27,445 bases of DNA, from assembly GCA_003049465.1 (NCBI GenBank), contig PYSS01000227.1, forward strand, positions 1-27,445, read 5' to 3'. This DNA is from Magnaporthiopsis rhizophila. Taxonomy: Eukaryota > Ascomycota > Sordariomycetes > Magnaporthales > Magnaporthaceae. Under the pieces are notes generated by a model that saw nothing but the letters and a program-made list of their open reading frames with translations, searched no databases and was not told the DNA's origin. Below, in pieces: positions 1 to 9,645 of the stretch (position 1 is the first letter of the stretch; the number at the start of each line of letters is the position of its first letter). Made by a program: the position numbers and the translations under genes.

Positions 1-38
<38 letters not shown>
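1..38. repeat. T38 homopolymer at the window edge
   Basis: The window opens with 38 consecutive T, followed a few bases later by another T7. The opposite end of the window closes in a long A run. This suggests that the sequence is a contig that ended at homopolymers, but a genuine poly(T) tract or a retroposon tail read on the minus strand is also possible. Confidence 0.9.
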
Positions 39-1161
39 CGCTTTTTTTGGGCTCCAAAGAACCCACCCACTTGCAACAATTCGCCTGCAAAGGTCGCCAA
101 GCTAGCTAAGTTCAAGCCAAGTCAAAGCCAAGCGCAAGGTCGGGGTCAGGGGCACCGTTCTGTCGACATCAATCCGGGGCGCTCCCACCCACAAAGAGTC
201 TCAGAATCCGGAGGCGCAAAAGGACCGGAGAGAAGCCAACAGAGCAACCGTATGGAGGCGCGCATTGTGTGCGCGGTGCTTAGTAGACTTTGTCTCCCCT
301 TTTCTCTGCTGCTTGTCGTCTCATGATACGATGTTCATCATGCCCGCACAGTCTCGCTCGGGTGGCCTGCCCTCATCCTGTCTTGTCATATTGACTAAGG
401 GTACGACATAACAATTGCATCGGATCACAGGCGGTGACGTTTACTCGGCCGCAATAACCAAACCCCACTGTTTGGGAGCCGTCTGGTCTCTTATGCTGCT
501 TTCCCGTCTGCGCGGTCCGGCCGCTTCGTCTTGTCAACATCTCCCGTCTTGCTCACCCAGCCCCTATCTTCCTGGCTTCCCTCCCGTCTTATCCATCCTG
601 CCAAGACATCTCCCCAATTATCTACACCTTTCCTTACATTATTCCCCGCGCCAGGCGCGCATCGATTACTGTTTTCCCTGATCTTTCTATTCTTTGTCCA
701 GCCCTGTTCCTCGCTCCATCTCTTCTCCCATCCAAACATGCATAGCTACCACCCCAAGACGCCGATCCTCTACCACTCGGTCCAGTAAACGGCGAGAGAG
801 TGGGTGTTGGGACAAGGAGGGTGCGAGGTCCTTCATCCGAAGTGACAGAGCGCCGGCGTGCATATTGGACCCGAGTTGCCCATGTCGCCCAACTCTCGGG
901 CGTCCCCGCAATGGCCACGCTGTCCCTGTATTCGACGGGCGCCAAGGTCGAAGACATGATATTTTTTTACAAGGAAATATTCCTCTTGGTGTATTTTGTT
1001 CATGAGAACTTGGCACCACCATCTGTTGTCCACTATCATCCCGTCCAGTGGTGCCATCCTTCGTTGTGCTTGAGTTCCTTACTATGTTGCTGATGTTAGT
1101 TCACTAAGCACCGGCCGCGCCAACAGTCAGGTACTAGACGGTCAAGTTAAACCTAACGGCC
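39..1161. other. Gene-free leading stretch
   Basis: No open frame here resembles a known protein. Short overlapping open frames occur on both strands at about 415-1093, but none has recognisable motifs, and their overlap in several frames argues for GC-driven chance. The plus strand is rich in C and T between about 500 and 740, as fungal leaders often are, but no start site follows. The missing 5' part of the broken UstYa-like gene that begins near 1162 could lie here; I could not identify it. Confidence 0.5.
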
Positions 1162-1705
1162 GTGGTCGATAGGTCATATGTAGCTACGTACGGCGAGGGG
1201 ATCGATAAGGCATGGGACGACATTGAGAACGACGGTGAGAGAAGAGCCGCCGTCTCTCCCCCACTGGTGCGTACTAATGTTTTTTCCTCGGTCCGAATCT
1301 GCTCCAGTGGGCAACCAGACGATCTCCGAGGAGGACGCCCTGCGAATAGGATCGCCTCCTCAACCCATCAAGGTCAAGGACCCCAAGACCGCGAGGGAGG
1401 GCTAACTGGTTGGGCATAGAGGTCTTTCATCAGCTCCACTCCGTTGACCCGTCAAGATGGGGCATCTACAAGGACTACTACAAGGATCTCCACGGCGTCG
1501 TTGGCGATATTTCCGGAAAGGCCCTTCACAGCCATCTCGGTGACTGGCCCAGCATCACCCGCCGGTTGATAACCGTCCGCATGCTGACACCGGGAAATTG
1601 TAACCAATGTAGACTCACTTCATCGAGGTGCTGTGTCTGAACATGATGTGCCAGAGTGACATCAGCCATCACCATTTTACTATTCCCCGGGTACGGGAGC
1701 CTTGA
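1162..1705 (+). pseudogene. UstYa-like (DUF3328) oxidase relic, disrupted
   Basis: UstYa-family proteins are fungal membrane oxidase-like enzymes of secondary metabolism, including ribosomal peptide cyclisation, with two His-Cys motifs (HxxHC). What is seen: an opening segment ending GIDKAWDDIEND, an intron at 1235-1307 (GTGAGA donor, TACTAAT branch sequence, CAG acceptor), then TISEEDALR, GIEVFHQLH and IYKDYYKDL, which fit the family's order. A second plausible intron is 1540-1612, followed by IEVLCLNMMCQSDIS, which matches the region after the second motif. Breaks: a TAA at 1403-1405, a frame change just before GIEVF at about 1410, and a one-base shift near 1615. The Cys of both motifs is replaced (HQLHS, and F in the second). 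No N-terminal membrane anchor was found. The family call is from recalled motif order; the gene is clearly not intact. Confidence 0.7.
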
Positions 1706-2955
1706 GGACATCAGGAAGTGGCCATGCTTATCGACTCCCTACCATACTGGTGCCCCTCCCTACACGTTCGTGTTCATGCAGCGTTGTGGAAGCGTTGGCC
1801 GAGTTGCTCATGACCCAGCGAAGGAGGGGAGCGCGAATTGTCTTCGAAGAAATCCCGTCTCTTTGGGCTCCTGGCTGCCATCGCGGCTATCCATGTCTTG
1901 ATGATTTGGCAAACGCAGCTGACGTCCGGGTTTGACTCTCCAAGGCTAGATCGAAAGTTTTGGGTTTCGGCCACGCATTGGCGTCCTCTTGTTGGCGAGT
2001 CACGAGCAGGCACCTTCTATTAATGGATATCTGTCGCCAATGGCCGCTGCAGCGCTGAGCTGTTGGCGCTGCCCTTCCGATCCTTCTCGGCCTGCCACCT
2101 CTCGCGAAGGGTTTCATGGTGCCCGTCGTCTCCACGCCCTCCTCCGCTTCGGGCTCGGCGATTTGGAGGCGGACCTTTTTCTATTTTCGGTTTCCCCTCA
2201 TTGCCAACAAACGCAAGCCACTGCAGGCTTCACCGGCCGAATCGGAGCCTTGATGACGGAAGCGGAGGTGGACCAGCCGCACGCTAAACACGCTGGCTTC
2301 GCCGACCGATTCGGAATCCCGAATGCGGCGGCGGATCGGACAGAAGAAGGATGGTGCATTTTCCGTCCATCTCGTCGGATTCGTCTGCCACATGGCACCT
2401 ACATAAAACACGACAGATTCATAATGCAGGTTGGCGCGCTAGACATGTGTACACTCAGGGTGGCGGCTCCCGCGTGACACAAACACGGACACTCAATTCG
2501 TTGGACGCGCCGTCATGCACAGTTCGCGCCGATTTGGGTGTCGCCGTCTTGGGCGGGGGCACTGGCTAGCCAACAGCCACCAGAACGGTAAGAGTGGAAA
2601 AGCAGACCACTCGCTTCGACGGCTTCCGAGAGGCCGTTGCGGAGAAGTAACGGCTGGCGGGCCAATAGGAGCGTCGACCGTGCACCACGCCGCCCCTCAG
2701 TGGTGCAATGCCACGGCGAGGCACCACTCACATTGCACGACAATCCAGAAAAACAATGCCATCGCCGCCTCTCCGGACGCTCGTTCGTGGCCTTGAGAGA
2801 AATTGCGATCTCGCACTCGGGTTTTTGTTTGCTATCTCCTGGCCTCGAACACGCCAGTGCGGGCGTGCCGGAAACCGCGGCATGTGGGAATTATCGATTG
2901 CGGATGACATGAATCAATTCCAATCCATGGGAGAGGTGTGGTAGTGCCTCACCGC
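1706..2955. other. Gene-poor stretch after the UstYa-like relic
   Basis: Open frames up to 162 codons occur (for example plus 1989-2477), but they overlap open frames on the other strand and show no recognised motif. A short hydrophobic run (GLLAAIAAIHVLMIW, plus frame near 1860) might be a membrane-segment remnant, but nothing around it supports a gene. The region may hold further decayed gene fragments; I could not identify any. Confidence 0.4.
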
Positions 2956-2962
2956 CCTTGTT

Positions 2963-2968
2963 TATAAA
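2963..2968 (+). promoter_or_regulatory. TATA-like box upstream of ERG3
   Basis: TTTATAAAAG is the only clear TATA-type sequence upstream of ERG3. It lies about 540 bases before the start codon. If used, the mRNA would have a leader of about 500 bases, unless an unseen leader intron is removed. Confidence 0.35.
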
Positions 2969-3130
2969 AGAGAGCAGACCCCCTCGCGACTTCTTTGCTT
3001 TATCGCCGTCATGACCGAGGTCGTTGGACGTCTCTTTGTCGGCTCAAGACTCTTTTCCTCTGCCTTTTCCTTCCCGCGTGCGATCTTACCGAGACCCGTC
3101 TGTCAGGGGTTCCTGATCTGCAAACCACCC

Positions 3131-3140
3131 ATCACCCCAG
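3131..3140 (+). promoter_or_regulatory. SRE-like site before ERG3
   Basis: ATCACCCCAG differs at one base from the classical sterol regulatory element ATCACCCCAC. Fungal SREBP homologues (SrbA/Sre1) control ergosterol genes, including C-5 desaturases, in several species, so the place is apt: 366 bases before the ERG3 start codon. It lies downstream of the TATA-like box, which is not typical for a promoter element. A single 10-base match can occur by chance. Confidence 0.3.
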
Positions 3141-3271
3141 CCCCATCCATTTTTGGTTATCAGATTTAATCCTATCCCAAGACCTTTCCCGAAATTCTGC
3201 TACCATTGGCTGAAAGAAATTATTAATTGCTGGGCAGACGGGAACGGGGTCCAGCGACAACCCGAGGAAAG

Positions 3272-3450
3272 AAAAAAAAAAAAAAAAAAAACAATAAAAA
3301 CAATAACCAGTGCACCCACTCACTCCCCTGAAAGAAGGGCGACCGACTCGTTGCACGTTTCTGCTCGACTTTTGTCGTCCCGTTGCGTCCTTCCATCCCG
3401 AGAAGCTTTTCGGACCCCTCAATCAATTGGGTTTTTTTTTTTTTTTTTTT
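3272..3450 (+). repeat. Complementary A20 and T19 tracts in the ERG3 leader
   Basis: A20 at 3272-3291 and T19 at 3432-3450 flank about 140 bases directly upstream of the ERG3 start codon (3507). If both are transcribed they could pair as a long A:U stem in the mRNA leader. They may also be nucleosome-excluding tracts. Homopolymer lengths may be inexact. Confidence 0.85.
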
Positions 3451-3506
3451 ACTTTTCGTCTTTGCATCTGCCGCCGGCAGCCAACCTCGTCAAACCGCCG
3501 CCCAAC

Positions 3507-4650
3507 ATGGATGTCGTTCTAGAGGTTACCGACACGTTCCTTTGGGACTATATGTACGCCTGGGCTCTACCGGCGCCTCGAACTTCACTCGGCCTCGGCC
3601 TCGGCCTGCCCAACAGCACCACCATTGGCAATGGCTGGGAGTACAAGCCCTCGACCGCCTTCTTCTCCCTGCAGCCATCGCAGGCCGCCTACCAGAGCTC
3701 GTTGCCTAGGGACAACGCGTACCGCCAGGGCTTTTCCCTGTTTCTGATTATATGGTCAGTCCAAGCCGGTTGCCCCAAAGTCCAAAGCGGCGTCTGCGCC
3801 ACTACGCAGCTCCCCCTGGCATGCCGCCGCCGCCGCTGGTGCGTTACTGACTGATGCGGCAAACAGGCTCTTTGGTCTCCTCGTTTACTTTGTCTTCGCG
3901 TCACTTTCCTACTTTTTCGTATTCGACAAGGCGAACATGTCGCACCCCAAGTTCCTCAAGAACCAGATATGGCTCGAGATGGTGCAGGCGAACCAGGCGT
4001 TCCCCGTCATGTCTATCCTCACCGTCCCGATCGCGCTGGCCGAGGTGCGCGGCTACAGCAAGCTCTACGACACGACCGAGGAGGGGCCCGGCTACTGGTA
4101 CAACTTCGCCCAGGTGCCGCTGTTCCTCATCTTCACCGACTTCTGCATCTACTGGATCCACCGCGGCCTGCACCACCCATACGTCTACAAGTGGCTTCAC
4201 AAGCCGCACCACAAGTGGATCATGCCCACGCCCTTCGCCTCGCACGCCTTCCACCCGCTCGACGGCTACGCCCAGGGCTTCCCCTACCACGTCTTCGTCT
4301 TCATCTTCCCGCTCCAGAAGATGGCCTACGTCGCCCTCTTCGTCTTTGTCAACTTCTGGACCATCCTGATCCACGACGGCGAGTACTACGCCGACAACGC
4401 CGTCATCAACGGCGCCGCCTGCCACGCCGTCCACCACTTCGCCTTCAACTACAACTACGGCCAGTACACCACCCTCTGGGACCGCATCGGCGGCAGCTAC
4501 CGCCGCCCGGACGCGGAGCTGTTCGACAAGGCTACCAAGACCTCCAACGCCCAGTGGGAGAAGCAAAAGACCGAGATGGAGAGGATGGTCAAGGTCGTCG
4601 AGGGCAAGGACGACCGCACCTACGATCCCGTAGGAAAGAAGACCCAGTGA
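3507..4650 (+). CDS. ERG3: Sterol C-5 desaturase (ERG3)
   Basis: It inserts the C5-C6 double bond of the sterol B ring in the endoplasmic reticulum, late in ergosterol synthesis, as a di-iron enzyme of the fatty acid hydroxylase superfamily. Exons are 3507-3754 and 3867-4650; the 112-base intron has donor GTCAGT and acceptor AACAG and splits a Trp codon. The product is 343 residues, usual for the family. The three histidine clusters are intact: HRGLHH (181-186), HKPHH (194-198) and HAVHH (269-273). Hydrophobic membrane stretches lie around residues 77-100 and 165-180 and between the second and third clusters. The start is the first ATG after the T19 tract; the frame is open upstream but runs through homopolymer sequence, so a longer protein is unlikely. 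It converges with the UPF0357 gene. Confidence 0.96.
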
Positions 4651-5612
4651 GAGCGTGTCAGGTCGAGGGAGAGGGTGGTGGTGATGGTGCTCAGTCGGGT
4701 GCCTGGTGTATTGATGATGTATTCCTGAACCAAGTTGACGATTCTTGTTGCCAAACGAAATGGGTACAACAAATCGAGGCAGGCTTGAACATGCATTTAC
4801 TTGTATGTGGCGTGTTATTTCTTGTATATACATATGACCGGATCACAGGTTTTTGTGGAGGACGGTACAGTCGGCTGGCATTTGGCCCCTGGTCTTTCGG
4901 AACCAGTACTGTTCGTATATATCATAATATTGTAATGAAGGGAGGAGAGGACAAGATGGTGCCAACAGAAACAGGATTCTTTGTCCAAGCCACGAGTGAT
5001 CACGAGATGACTCGAACATCAATTTGCATCGGAAATAGTAATCCACATTTTGCGGTAGATCGTTATATAAATGGAGATATGACAAGTCTGTTAGGCACCT
5101 GCCTGAGTAAGTGGTAGGCACCCAAGTACCTCTTCAAGGGCAAGAAACCTCCAACCCTTATAATCGCTCCCATGCAAACGCGGTCGCCCTCTCGGTAATC
5201 GGCCCACTGACTCCGATTATGTCTGCCCTAGCAGGAATGATGTAACCTTGCTTTCGACAAGAAAAAGGAAAAATCCAGGACCGAGGAACGCCAAAATCCC
5301 ACTTCCGAGGAAAGCGCCATCAACAGAAAGTTGAAAAGAAAAAAAAAAAAATAGAAAAAAAAAACAACCCCCAGATGAACAAAAGAAAGTAGTGATGTTT
5401 GGTGACAGCGCATAGTATAGGGTTTGACGTATAGGAAATGGTTGAACTCTATTGAGAGTGTGTTTGGTGGTACGACGTTCGCGTGGGTATCGGTTGGTTG
5501 TAACGGTTTGCGCCAGATGGCGGTTTGCGGCCGGGGGTTGTCGGGTCTTCCTTTTCCTTCCCGTCTTCTGGCGCTTAGGCTTATTCAAGAATGACCAGAC
5601 TCATTCTCGAGC
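4651..5612. other. Intergenic region between convergent ERG3 and UPF0357 genes
   Basis: This holds the 3' untranslated ends of two converging genes. No separate gene was seen. The sequence from about 4780 to 5100 is AT-richer than its surroundings, and A-rich tracts lie at about 5338-5364. The open frame that runs across the ERG3 stop in another frame is a shadow. Confidence 0.6.
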
Positions 5613-6005
5613 CTACGAGAAGCTGACAAACTTGGGGTCCTTGGGCCTGCCGTCGGGGCCGATGCCGTTGGCGCGGAAGCGGTCCTCGAGATAGACGCGG
5701 CGGGCGTCGTCGAAGCGGAGGCGGCGCTTCTTCATGATGCGCAGGATCTCGGCCTTTGCGGCGTCGTCCAGCCCCGCGCGCGCGTCGCCGCCCTCGATGT
5801 TGGCGCCGAGGTCGAAGTTGGCCGAGCTGAGGCCGGCCTCGATGTCGTCGGCGAAGGACGAACCCCCGGGTAGCCGGGCGTAGATGAAGTCGCGGCCCGG
5901 GATCGACAGCTCGTCGAGGCGCTGCTGCCACCGCGACCGTGTCATGAAGAGCGTCGTTCCCACGACCATGACCAGCAAGGCGACGCTGTAGAGGATGTAG
6001 GCCAT
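5613..6005 (-). CDS. UPF0357/DUF2015 family membrane protein
   Basis: A 130-residue protein without introns that I recognise as the fungal DUF2015 (UPF0357) family; its function is unknown. The first about 21 residues are one hydrophobic segment, followed by RSRWQQR, suggesting a single-pass membrane or signal-anchor protein. The conserved middle and end are present: YARLP, DDIEAGLSS, NFDLGANI, RAGLDDAAKAEILRIMKKRR, FDDARR and a C-terminus of GPDGRPKDPKFVSFS. Length and both ends agree with the family, so the gene looks complete. Its promoter region is shared with, or adjacent to, that of the divergent eL28 gene. No enzymatic motif was seen. Confidence 0.85.
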   Translation of the reverse strand: MAYILYSVALLVMVVGTTLFMTRSRWQQRLDELSIPGRDFIYARLPGGSSFADDIEAGLSSANFDLGANIEGGDARAGLDDAAKAEILRIMKKRRLRFDDARRVYLEDRFRANGIGPDGRPKDPKFVSFS

Positions 6006-6873
6006 GCTGGGTGGGCAATGGAGGTTCGGATGGCTCGGGTCGTGTTTCGCGAAGAGGTTGTTGGTTGGTTTTCGAAGGGAGAGAAAAGGAACAGGAGAAA
6101 CGAAGAGGAGATATCAACCGGAAAGAAACAAAAGAGAGACGAGAAGGAAAGAGGCTTTGCTACCTGCCTGCCAGACTGCCAGGACTGGTTGAGAAAGTTG
6201 GGTTGATGCCCACCCCAAGGCTGGGCCTTGTTCGCAGCAGGCAACTTGGGGATTGCTATTTACAGGCGACCCAGGATGACGAATGCGACAGGGATCCCGA
6301 CAGTATGTGGTTTCTATGTGCGACAGGGGATAGCCACGCCGTGAGTGGGTTTTCTTTGCAACGGATGACGACTTTCTAGGTGAATGCTCGCGGCGAGAAT
6401 GAGAAAGGCGACGATGCACGCTAGAATCATTTGTTCTTTCCTCCAGGATGCTGTTCGAGTAACCCGAGGGGGTGATGTGGTGTGCCCATGTCGCAAGGAA
6501 CCTCGGTGATAACAGGTTAGCATGACCCCGTCGGCCCAGCTGGGCGGCTGGGTGGTAATGCGCAGCAGCGTGATGACAGCACACAGCCAAGGCCAAGCAG
6601 AATGGACGTGCACTGGCCACTCTCATTTCATGCGCTCGCAAACGCCACACTCAGCTTCCACCGATTTCGTACCCTTCCTGGGCCCACCCCTGCCGTCAGC
6701 CTATCCACTAGCCTAGCCTGAAAGCGGCATTTTAGCGAGCCCACAAGTTTTGAGGGCTGGTATTCACAGCATCGCCAGCAAAAGTCCAAAAGTGGGAAGA
6801 ATATCTCGGCCAAAAAAAGTACGATATCGACCCCGGATCCAGCAATTGCGCCCGTCCTCTCACATTTCTCACC
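6006..6873. other. Divergent promoter region (UPF0357 / eL28)
   Basis: 868 bases between two divergent start codons. The side next to UPF0357 (6060-6170) is purine-rich on the plus strand, that is, pyrimidine-rich on the coding strand of UPF0357, as expected for a fungal leader. The stretch just before eL28 ends CCTCTCACATTTCTCACC and is also pyrimidine-rich. No TATA box stands out for either gene. Overlapping short open frames here show no protein motif. Confidence 0.6.
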
Positions 6874-7769
6874 ATGTCCAACGTTTCCGCCGATCTGATT
6901 TGGGAGGTTGTCCGTGAGTTTTTGCCGTCCAAAAGCGCCGCAGCTCTCGCGGCGAGGGCAGACGAGGCGGGAAGGAGGGGGAGATTTTGGAGACTGATTT
7001 TGTTTTGTGGCCGATGTTACAGGCAGCCAAAATGCCTTCCTTGAGAAGCGCAAGACTGGCGGCGGCATCCAGTTCTCCCGCGATCCCCTCAACCTGACCA
7101 ACAAGCACTCGCGCAAGGTGAGCCGTTTAAAGCCTCTGCCCTGGTGGGAGGGTGCTCTTCAAAGCGTTTGGTGGGGAACTAACAGCGGCAAAATCAAAAT
7201 AGCACGCCGGCTTCGTCAACAACAAGGTGCATACCTACCTAACTACCTACATATATACCTCCATTCTTCCTCCTCCTTGAACGGCGGCAACGCGACTCGA
7301 CTCATCATGACCGACGATCGGGCGATACGAACAACCAGTCACTAACCATGCAAATGTTTTGCACACTCGCAGGCCATCGGTGTCCAGGCTGTTGAGAAGG
7401 GTGGCGTCGTTGTCACCTCCAAGAAGGCCGACGCAACCAACAAGCCCGCCAGCCAGCTTACCAGCGTCACCCACCACGGTGGCAAGAGCGCCAGGAGGTA
7501 AGCATAAAACGGGAGCGGGGGCCACACGAGGAAGGCGACAAGAGACAAACCCCCGCCACGGAGCGCGAGGATCTTGGTCTAACGCCTCATTCACTTCAAA
7601 CAGCACGTACAAGGCTGTCGCCAACAGGACCGCCAAGAACGGCTACCGTCCCGATCTGCGCCAGGCCGCCGTTGCCCGTGCCAGCGCCATCCGCCACTCC
7701 CAGAGGACCCCCAAGCCCGAGCCGGAGAAGAAGCTGCGTGGAAACGCGGCGAAGAAGGCTGCCGAGTAA
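6874..7769 (+). CDS. eL28: 60S ribosomal protein eL28 (L28e)
   Basis: Component of the large cytosolic ribosomal subunit in filamentous fungi and animals; baker's yeast lacks it. Five exons give 149 residues: 6874-6913, 7023-7117, 7203-7226, 7373-7497 and 7604-7769. Each intron has a GT donor (GTGAGT, GTGAGC, GTGCAT, GTAAGC) and AG acceptor, and all phases agree. The product begins MSNVSADLIWEVV and continues with NAFLEKRKTGGGIQFSRDP, LTNKHSRK and HAGFVNNK, then a basic C-terminal half (RTAKNGYRPDLRQAAVARAS) ending KKLRGNAAKKAAE, as expected for L28e. Exon 3 is only 24 bases (eight residues), so gene finders could miss it. The third intron has a good CTAAC branch sequence at about 7341. It converges with the thiolase gene, about 1.9 kb away. 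Confidence 0.95.
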
Positions 7770-9105
7770 ATATGGGATTAAGAGTCGGTGGAGTTGTAAG
7801 GCCAGTATAGAAACGGGCGGTTCCATTTGAAAGATCCGAGGGAGAGCTGGATGCTTAGGTTGAGCAACAAGTGATTAGACTGGGCTGGGAACGTCGACAT
7901 AAGTCGCTGGCGTAAACCGCGATGATATCAACCTCTCTGAGGGATGGTATGTGATCTTGAACCAGGGGGGCAGATTCCGCCTTGAAAAGGTCACATTTGC
8001 CAGCCTGAATCTGACCCATGAATAAAAGTAAAAAGTTCACGCCAGCCGTGCCTTATATGGCCGCCGTGACAAGCGAATGAAGAGATCCTGTGAGCCCGCA
8101 TCCCACTCAATGTGGCCCAGTTATTGCATATCACCCCACGCGACGTCTACATAGGCACCACCGAATACAGGAAGGCGTTCTGAAGCCACGGCTCGGTGTG
8201 GAAAAGGATCTTGGGGTAGATAGTGATGAGCAGGGTTGTATAGGGATGCTATTTACAACACCGCCAAAAGGCCGGGCCCAAAACGAGGCTGTTTCCCATG
8301 AGCCGAGGCAGAGGGCGGGGATATAACGTGGGGTAACCAGCCATGGGGGAATCTGCACATTCCGACCCCGCCTGCAGCCACATCTACGAAGCTGATAGCC
8401 GCCAATATCACTGGAGGAATAGGTAGCCTGTTTAGCTCATACCAAAGGTGGCGGCAAGGCTAGGTCCGGATTGCGAACCGGCGCATGTGAGGCGTGGCGG
8501 GTGTGTTTGTTTTGTTCCGACAACCGCCGACATCTTCCTCGGCTTGACGCAGGTCAAGTCGCCGAACCACGGACAGTCGGGCTTGGCTGGGCCTAGGTAG
8601 CCCGTCCACCCGCCTTCCATGCAAATGTTACACCCGTAATGTATCAGAGAAACCGGGCTGATCGCCCTGCTATCTCTGCTGGGTAAAAACCGAGCACCTG
8701 CACCGCCGAGCTACCCCTCCGCCAAGTCCACTTTTTCATCTAACACGAGCCGATCATACCGACACGGTCGGAGACACCAGGCTTATTATTATTGCCGCGG
8801 CCTGCCTCTTTCACTTGCCTTACTCACGAGCCCATTTCATCCATTCTGCACCTCCTCCCGAGCCATCTTGCGCGGTATTAATAGGACCAATTCCTTTTTG
8901 CTATTGGATAATTCAAAGGTCCGTCCCCTCGACGCGCGCTTAAGACCTTTTCTCCCGCTCGCCACAACTGCACTGACGATAGGTGTTGATCGCATCGCCT
9001 GTGCTTCCGATTATACTCACAAGGAAACCGCTGACGCAAGAGCAGTAGAAGCTCCTGCCCCTCCCCCGCACCTTCCGATCCGGATCTATTCCACCTCTTG
9101 CAAAG
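7770..9105. other. Gene-poor stretch after eL28, possible promoter at its end
   Basis: The first few hundred bases should hold the eL28 3' untranslated end. No convincing coding region occurs on either strand. From about 8690 the plus strand becomes C- and T-rich (for example around 8810-8870 and 9055-9100) and ends in a clean ATG context (AAAGATGG) at 9106, so it looks like a fungal promoter and leader. What it once served is not visible. Confidence 0.4.
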
Positions 9106-9127
9106 ATGGTCAAGGCCGGTATGCAAC

Positions 9128-9129
<2 letters not shown>
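9106..9129 (+). other. Orphan start codon and first codons before an A50 tract
   Basis: A leader-like region is followed by ATGGTCAAGGCCGGTATGC. This can be read as an ordinary first exon (MVKA...) with a GTATGC splice donor at 9119-9124. It runs straight into the A50 tract, and no matching second exon could be found before the thiolase 3' end. Possible explanations are a gene interrupted by insertion, a misjoined assembly, or chance. Several fungal proteins start this way, cytosolic malate dehydrogenase among them, but four codons cannot identify a gene. Confidence 0.25.

Positions 9130-9179
<50 letters not shown>
9130..9179. repeat. Uninterrupted A50 homopolymer
   Basis: Fifty consecutive A, the longest homopolymer inside the window. 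It could be the tail of a retroposed sequence inserted in the plus orientation, or an artefact where two sequences were joined. The open frames that cross it (poly-Lys or poly-Phe) are not genes. Confidence 0.9.
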
Positions 9180-9182
<3 letters not shown>

Positions 9183-9645
9183 AGACAAGGAACGCAAGAG
9201 CGGGCTGAGGAAAGCATCTCCCCAATATTGCGACGGCCGGTTTTCAGGTGGGCTGTGTTTTTGCAGGGAGGTGTGGAAATCTAGGCCGCCGCGCGCGAGG
9301 GTTCCCTGCGCTGCCGGTGGAGTCCTGGCTGACAAGGGGGTAAAAACGGGGCGGACCCAATCAAACCAGCGTTTTGGTTCATAGCGCCAGGCGCGCCCGG
9401 GGGTACGCCACGCAATCTTTGGCCCTGCCATCCATCACAGTCTTTCTGATGCTTCAGCCCGCGGGCCAGCCGCTGATGCAAGTGGGCACGATCTTGGCGT
9501 TGATAAAAACGGCGCACTGGTGCCCCGCGCCAACGAGGCAAGCAGATCAACACGAGCTGTAATGTCTAAATAGCACAAGGACATTGTCGCTATGGATTTT
9601 AACTACAGATATACACGACCGGGCCACACGCACCGGCAGTCCCTA

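Noticed and set aside
1989..2477. 162-codon plus-strand open frame
   Set aside because: No recognised motif, overlapped by open frames on both strands, and no splice or leader signals that would support a gene.
3153..3506. N-terminal extension of ERG3 by 118 codons
   Set aside because: The extension translates the A20 and T19 tracts as poly-Lys and poly-Phe, and known sterol C-5 desaturases start near the chosen ATG.
3901..4833. 310-codon open frame on the minus strand
   Set aside because: Antisense shadow of ERG3 exon 2; composition dominated by Val, Glu, Asp and Leu as expected for reversed GC-rich coding DNA.
3969..5117. 382-codon open frame on the plus strand
   Set aside because: Another frame of the ERG3 exon running on into its 3' region; Arg/Pro/Leu-rich with no motif, while the ERG3 frame has all histidine clusters.
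9106..9384. Poly-lysine protein across A50
   Set aside because: The frame exists only because the homopolymer has no stop; the downstream sequence has no recognisable domain.
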